Below, piece after piece: positions 58,641 to 64,000 of a stretch of DNA of 64,000 nt (the stretch's first letter is position 1; each line of letters opens with the position of its first letter). A program made the position numbers and the translations under genes. Below the pieces are notes generated by a model. That model ran no database searches. It had not been told where the DNA came from and saw only the letters and a list, made by a program, of their open reading frames with translations. The stretch is from Platynereis dumerilii. Its lineage: Eukaryota; Annelida; Polychaeta; Phyllodocida; Nereididae. Where the stretch lies: assembly GCA_026936325.1 (NCBI GenBank), contig JAPTHN010000003.1, forward strand, positions 62,585,192-62,649,191, written 5' to 3'.

Positions 58641-59959
58641 TTATCTTGCTCTGGAGGCTTTGATTGCATTGTCAAAAATAAATTGGGTAATTTGAGCATA
58701 CTGTGTGGAATATAAGCATTTAATTCACATCTCATCAGCTGAATCTTTTTTTTGTATGTGTGGCAGAGGTGATTTGAAATAGGGGGATTCATTCTTCCAT
58801 ATTTTCGCAACAGGTTCACTGATTCAGTAGCAGAAACCTCATACACTCATTTGGATTTAATAGTAATGCTCAGGATCATTATTTCTAAAATATATGCCAT
58901 TGAGATACATGATCTGGTTAATAATAGTATGATTTAATGTTATTGTACTAATACTGCTAGGCATCGTGAGTATTGAAAACAAAATTGTGCAAGGAGCTTA
59001 ACATTTGAACTTACATACTTTGATGATGTTACATTTACAATGTGAATTAATGCAACATTTGTGTATGTGATTGACCTAAGTATGTGGGCTTGTCTGAGAC
59101 TTAATAAAAAATAAAGAACTGTATGGTCACATCCTTAATACATAATTATCTAGAATAGCAGGATAGAGAATTTTAGATCTTTCAACTTCAATAACAGTTA
59201 ATGATTGTCACTTATAAGTGTTTAGTGGTTCATAATTTCCAGTGATTTCAAGACAGACCCTATCAGGAATAATTGAATATTGATAGGCCTGATCATTGGC
59301 ATTGTTTTGTATTTTGAGCACATTCACATTTTATACTCCAACATTCCCACAGGTTCCAGGGAAACACCCAGAAGTGACAACAATCTACCAAGCGACATTC
59401 ATCAAATCTATTGCATTTTTTACTCTGCATCTAATTTCAATTAATTCAACTGCAAAATTATTTTGTTGTATTGTCCCTATAATGACCCATTTTATGACAT
59501 CACCAAAGTGTACATTATAAAATGTTGTACTCATTGGGATTAAACATTATTTCATTTTTACATACTCAAGTATCAAGACATCACATCAAGGAAAACGGTA
59601 TGCTCACTGCTCAGTATCATTAACATGAGAATGAATCTAGAAATAGATATATCTTTAAAAACAATGAGGTAAAGTATTAATTTTCCAGTCAAACAAAGGT
59701 ATTTGCCTCTAAACCTGCATAAAGGAACCATTCTTGACATATAGGCATTTGAATATATTTCATTAATTATTTCCACTGTATTCTGACATTTTTTACATTA
59801 TTCAAATCGCTATCAAGCCACAGTAGGCTTATCATACTGCTATAGACCAAGGATAAAAGATATTTAGAGCATGCTGGATGTTGTTTAAGCCAAGCTTAGC
59901 ACTCAATTGATGTTAATAACAATTTATGAAATTCGAAAACTTTTTTTCAAGTAAAATGA
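58641..59959. other. Right-arm-specific AT-rich sequence
   Basis: I see no supported gene. A frame at 59296-59520 crosses a CCCACAG acceptor-like site but has no donor or domain. Confidence 0.3.
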
Positions 59960-60278
59960 AATTTAAGAAAACGTTGACCACTCAATTTTCTTGTAGACCC
60001 GTCATGTTACCGTTCATATGAAAGGTCTTTTTGTGGCCATTTCAAAAATGGTAGTTAGAACTATGTAGCTTTAAAATTGACAAAGTTATGCAAAACCGCG
60101 GATTCGCGAATTAACAATTTTTCGCTGTTTTGGCAAAAAGTTCAGGCTCCGTGAGCACCCAGTTCTATTTAACTTAAGAGTCCAAAATTTTGCATGGGTG
60201 TATCATTTGGCAAATGGAACAAAATGAGGGGGTGTCTTGCCCTCTTTGGTGAAATTGTTGGTTTTGCGAACCACCCTA
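59960..60278 (-). mobile_element. Solitary arm of a TAGGGTG fold-back family
   Basis: On the minus strand it begins TAGGGTGGTTCGCAAAACC at 60278. Further in, it aligns with the arm of 11020-12247: AATCCGCGGTT, then ATAACTTTGTC, then CAAAAAGACCT. No second arm and no 9-bp duplication are present, so it is a deleted or single-ended member, more diverged than the other two. Confidence 0.65.
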
Positions 60279-60309
60279 ATGAAAGTGCTGGGCCTTACAA
60301 TTCGCATAG

Positions 60310-60865
60310 GAGATTAAATTTTCTTGTGATGAGTGCCTAAATTGTAAGTTATATATTCTAGCATATTAACATGTGTACACAAAGGTAGCAGAGACCTCAT
60401 TTTGATTTTGTTTCTCTGACTGTCTAGCTTCAGTAGGTCAATGATCCTTATCAAATGGATGTCATTCCGGTTAACTTCAGTCATTTCTCTGAACATATGT
60501 TTCTCAGTTTCATTAGCGATGCAATGACTGAGTAACAACTCCTGCTTCTTCCATGTGAATATTGCAGTCATAGCTTCTATGGCCCACTCCTTTTGACAGC
60601 ACTTTGGAGACAGTGCTACCAGGGCCAACTCATTTGCATTTCCATATTTTTCATCAGCAATCTTCCGATCATCCATCAACTGTCTTTGTTTTCTGCATGG
60701 CTTCTGGACTCCAGTCATTCATGAATGGAGATGCATCGTTCCCAAATGAGTGGCATACGTGCACCATCATGACAATTGTTCTTCTTTCTAGCTCTGTTTT
60801 GCTTGGGTAATGGCTGTAGCTGAAGTTTGTCACTATACCTTTGGTGGGAAATATAGCTTCCATTG
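60310..60865 (-). pseudogene. Unrecognised interrupted frame pair
   Basis: A 134-codon minus-strand frame (60314-60718, containing ALVALSPKCCQKEWAIEAMT) overlaps another of 64 codons upstream (60669-60863, containing NFSYSHYPSKTELERR) in a different register. Together they could be a decayed coding sequence. I recognise no domain. The upstream part matches the left arm at about 4720-4800, where no frame is kept, so chance is equally likely. Confidence 0.25.
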
Positions 60866-61189
60866 GTATTACCTGCTAGATTTGTCTTATCCTCCTTTCA
60901 TTGTGAAAGTATATTCAAGATAACACATTGCATGAAGATGGAATCTTCTTTGTGATTGGCCATATGTTGATTAACAATGTCTTGTTAATTTGTTACACTG
61001 TGTTACCAAGTCCAGACTGATGTGCTTATGCAGCATAAGTACCCTGGGACTGAATTTACCTCTTAACTAGTTCTTTGATCTGGTGACACAATGTTATGAG
61101 CGTGTTACAGCCTATAGAGGGGGGAGTATGTCAGCGTGAGCCAGTGTGGCTATACATACCATAGACCAATTTCTGGCACATCTCAGCAT

Positions 61190-61490
61190 GATGAATAACT
61201 GTCAGACCACTCATGAAGTACCAGTCAGTGATGATAAAGACTCACACAGGCCTTCACAACAAACATAACTTACTGGCAAATTGCACTGCTGCATAGGCTC
61301 TGAGGGCTTTTGCCATGCTGGCCTACTAAGTAGAGCAGGGCCTGTGACGCTCTGCAATATTTGGGATGCCTCAAGCAATTTGGCAGGCAGAAAGCTCTCG
61401 CCTTTCAACATGCCTGTTACCCTCCTGGAAGTTGGACAAAGTGGGCCTTGTGAACCAGTCCCATTTGTTATCTGCCTTTGATCATGCTAT
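61190..61490 (-). repeat. Highly conserved segment shared by both arms (copy 2)
   Basis: It is the reverse complement partner of 3990-4335, with long shared words such as TTGAAAGGCGAGAGCTTTCT and AAAAGCCCTCAGAGCCTATG (read on the minus strand). Identity is clearly higher than in the flanking arm sequence. Confidence 0.6.
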
Positions 61491-61990
61491 CACATTAGTC
61501 CTTTGCATATCTGGACATATTATCAAGGATTTCATTGCTTGCCTTGGGTTAAGAGCAGAAATTGCCCCATACGGAGAATTTTATATTTAACTGTATTCTT
61601 CTGGCCCTTGTATTAGCTATATTGCAAAAAGGAATTCCATTGTAAAAAAGCTTTGTTCTTGTATAATACACTGTAAACAGTCTATCTTGTGTCTTGCCTA
61701 TATGGTGTAATTAGAATAAGGTAAGTGAATTGATATATTTCTTGAGAAAGCTGCTGGTGACAGCAAGGTTGGGGAAATTCCTCAAGTGACAAATATGGAC
61801 AATCCCAAGTAATCATGTGAAGTTTTATGCCTCCTGTCACTGTTAAACCAACAACTTTCACATGATATTTTTATCTATCTTTGTGTTCCATACTCTCCAT
61901 TTTTATCTGTCTCTCTAGACGATTTCATAATTTTTCCCTGCATTCCATCATAACCATGCTTACGCTGATTGTAAAGAAAGAGAATTTCTA

Positions 61991-62928
61991 TCGATTGCTC
62001 GCGGCAATCTCAAGCAGGAAGCTTTAATACCAAACTTTGCGTCTTAAATTGATAAAACCTTGTTAGCCATTAACATATTATAATTCCCCCACCCTCTTTT
62101 TAGAACATTTTCAGATTTTGTGTTTCCACTAAGGTTTTGGGGGGAGGGGTACTCCAGTATACCTGCTTGTATGGATGTATCTATCATGACAAAAATTATT
62201 TAATTATTATTTTTACATATTTAAGGAACGAGTCTGTATTATCCAACTATCTTCTGAAAAAAATGACACATGGAATTCCAACAAATTGAATGAATAATTT
62301 CTTGAAAACAGCAGGACTCAATCACTTTAAGAACATCCATTATATGAAAAAACAATGCATCAAATTCCATTGTTGAGTGCTATATTACATTGCTGTCTCA
62401 ATCATATTTGCCTCTCTTGATCTGACCTAGACTTGAAATCACATAATCATCATATATGATACCTGCATGCTTAAGGACACACCTTTAGTTTACCAAATGG
62501 CTGCTGCTACAATTCTTGCAATTCTAGAGGTACATGTATTCAAAAGTGACAGCTGATGTCATTAAGCAGTTTGTTTAGCACTTATTACTCACTTAAAATG
62601 ACAGAATATCCATTGTTGTGTTCAGCAAAATATAATTTCAGGAAGCAAACTGTCATGTCACAACAACAAACAAATAAATTACTGCCTTATGATTTGACAG
62701 TTGAAGTCTTGTTTTTTGTAATAGAGTAGTGTTTTCCATTAATTCAATCATAACCTAAACCAACTTCTCCTTGCTGGCACATGCACAATGCTTATCATTT
62801 ATTGCCAAAATGATTGATCACTAATCTTCTGTAAATATAGCTACTTTCCATTTAGCAGCACATCAGTAGTACACCTGTCGTGTACTTAAAAAACAGCTTG
62901 GCATTTTCATGGCAGGAAATAATATGAT
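61991..62928. other. Right-arm sequence without a feature
   Basis: AT-rich sequence lying between mirror anchors. A short G-rich patch (GGTTTTGGGGGGAGGGGTAC) occurs at about 62133. No gene is supported. Confidence 0.3.
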
Positions 62929-62980
62929 GGGGTCAATATTCGGCATATATGAAAATCGTGCCATGCTTGCAATGTCAGGC
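62929..62980 (+). repeat. Dispersed repeat, copy 3
   Basis: GGGGTCAATATTCGGCATAT is followed by GAAAATCGTGCCATGCTTGC, as at 5511 and 6597. The strand is the same as in the left-arm copies, so it is not explained by the inverted duplication. Confidence 0.55.
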
Positions 62981-63215
62981 GCACGACCAACACCAGAGCA
63001 CAACTCCCTCCTTCAAAATGCTCCGGATGCTCTCAAAATATTCTGAATGTTATCTTAAAGATTATCTTCATTCTCTAAAATACTCTAACCCCATATCATG
63101 CTTATCCTTTCTCAAAACATCATCAAAATCAACAAGCCAAAGTCGATCTGACATGCATCTCCTGTTTGTAAATGATATTAGACCAGAAGATTTTCATTCT
63201 AGAAATATGTCATAC

Positions 63216-63471
63216 AGTACAAATTTCTAAATGTGGCTCAACTTAGCTGTCTATAGCTATTCATTACTAGTCTTATCCATATCTGTCCATAGCTATCCAT
63301 GTCTGTTCTTTTGTATACACTGAAATCTCTTTACCCCTTGTTTAAACAATAGTAATTGTGGATAGCTATGGCTAGCTATGGATAAAGGTAGCTTAGTTCA
63401 GCTTGGAATGGCTATGGATGGATAGCTAAGGCTAGATTTTAAATGACGAGCCTCTTTTAGAAATTTGTACT
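63216..63471. mobile_element. Palindromic MITE with AGCTATGGATA repeats
   Basis: The ends are AGTACAAATTTCTAAA and its near-complement (TTTTAGAAATTTGTACT). The 256-bp body is itself largely palindromic: TAGCTATCCAT-type words on the left pair with ATGGATAGCTA-type words on the right. TGGCTC and GAGCC follow just inside the ends. No coding capacity; target duplication unclear. Confidence 0.7.
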
Positions 63472-64000
63472 ATATAACCGCAAAGAATTTAACGGTTCTG
63501 TTTTATTTGGCAGACTGAAAGGTAGATGGACAGATTTTATTAGATGAGTGCATTCCCATCTAAAATATATTTTGTGTTCTCTGTCATAAAAGTATTACCA
63601 AAAACAGAGTAGACAAAATTAATGATGACATTTTCAAGATTGTTTGAATACAATGCTGAAATGTCAAATTCATGAGATTAAATTCTAATTTGTTTGCTAA
63701 AAAATATTATTAAGGTTAGGCAGGGGATATAACCTTTTTATGAAGTTTGGTCACGTCGAGAAAAGTAGAGTACATGTATAATTCTCATTAAATATATTAT
63801 ATAGAATATACCATTTATTCTTGATTATAATCCCCTTCCCTCAAATCAGATCCATGACAAAGTTTGTTGCTTCAAACAATCACATCTCCTAATTACATTT
63901 ATGATACAATTGGTCAAAATGCCTGTGCATGTTTTTCATCCTATTTGGAACCTATTCCAATCCTATTGAAACTTTTGTGAATGCCCATGGATAAGCAAGA

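Larger units (their letters stand above)
48560..63995 (-). repeat. Right arm of the giant inverted duplication
   Basis: This arm is the mirrored partner of 590-9050 (anchors are given there). It is longer because it contains insertions absent from the left arm: the two CMC-like elements, a LINE 3' end, the CpG-rich island at 55.6-57.8 kb and the third copy of the conserved segment. The last anchor reaches within ten bases of the window end, so the arm almost certainly continues. Confidence 0.85.

Noticed and set aside
4087-61411. A conserved ~70-residue protein present in both arms
   Set aside because: Although the frame is open in both copies, the differences are mostly residue-changing, and the third copy at 58240-58640 has stops. 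There are no splice signals or domain.
590-63995. Inverted arms as an assembly or haplotype artefact
   Set aside because: The arms are too diverged and differ by several independent insertions, each with its own target duplication.
1-64000. CRISPR arrays, prokaryotic operons, rRNA genes
   Set aside because: No regularly spaced identical repeats with unique spacers, no tandem coding frames and no rRNA-like sequence. The DNA is clearly eukaryotic.
1-64000. Retrovirus-like or Polinton-like elements
   Set aside because: I found no paired LTRs, no protease, integrase, capsid or polymerase-like frames, and no long element ends of that kind.

Overview
This is an AT-rich, gene-poor stretch of animal genomic DNA, almost certainly from a marine invertebrate. 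There are no operons, ribosome-binding sites or long open reading frames. Instead there are intron-type splice signals, a tRNA-derived SINE, 3' ends of non-LTR retrotransposons, and many non-autonomous DNA transposons whose terminal inverted repeats (TIRs) and target-site duplications (TSDs) can be read directly. The octamer TAGGCCTA recurs about eight times. My impression, from memory and not from a search, is that this suits an echinoderm, hemichordate or similar deuterostome.

Large-scale layout. The window is framed by a very large, old inverted duplication. Sequence at about 590-9050 reappears in reverse complement, in mirrored order, at about 48560-63995. At least ten anchors support this. 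The right arm is longer because it has taken up insertions. Two insertions in it (49130-50599 and 52443-54297) have recognisable empty sites in the left arm, which independently proves their ends and their 4-bp TSDs. The 39-kb spacer between the arms shows no mirror similarity that I could see.

Spacer, left to right. A convincing minus-strand internal exon of a secreted, cysteine-rich type lies at 10118-10198. A 1.2-kb fold-back element sits at 11020-12247. A three-deep nest of DNA transposons fills 15765-20395, followed by a SINE. A 4.5-kb hAT-like element occupies 21137-25672 and a 1.46-kb hAT-like element 26900-28357. A near-perfect 1.4-kb fold-back with 686-bp arms occupies 28409-29815. 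A degenerate tandem array lies at 33345-33715 and a further hAT-like element at 34965-36449. A CpG-rich promoter-like island (36925-37390) precedes a possible three-exon gene (37398-37511, 40684-40888, 44440-44498) that would encode 125 residues of unknown function. Its first intron holds another DNA transposon with a long polypyrimidine tract. A plus-strand exon encoding a signal peptide starts at 46982.

Right arm. It carries the two CMC/Chapaev-like elements, an L2/CR1-type LINE 3' end, and a CpG-rich island at 55.6-57.8 kb. That island holds adjacent NRF1 and YY1 motifs, a first-exon candidate with a consensus splice donor, and an array of ACGT-core repeats. There is also a third copy of a segment that is strongly conserved between the arms.

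How the parts relate. The minus-strand cysteine-rich exon lies just inside the left arm and the plus-strand signal-peptide exon just inside the right arm. Both have phase-1 boundaries and each points outward. A diverged head-to-head gene pair, whose introns form the arms, is a reasonable but unproven reading. No complete host gene can be confirmed from this sequence alone.
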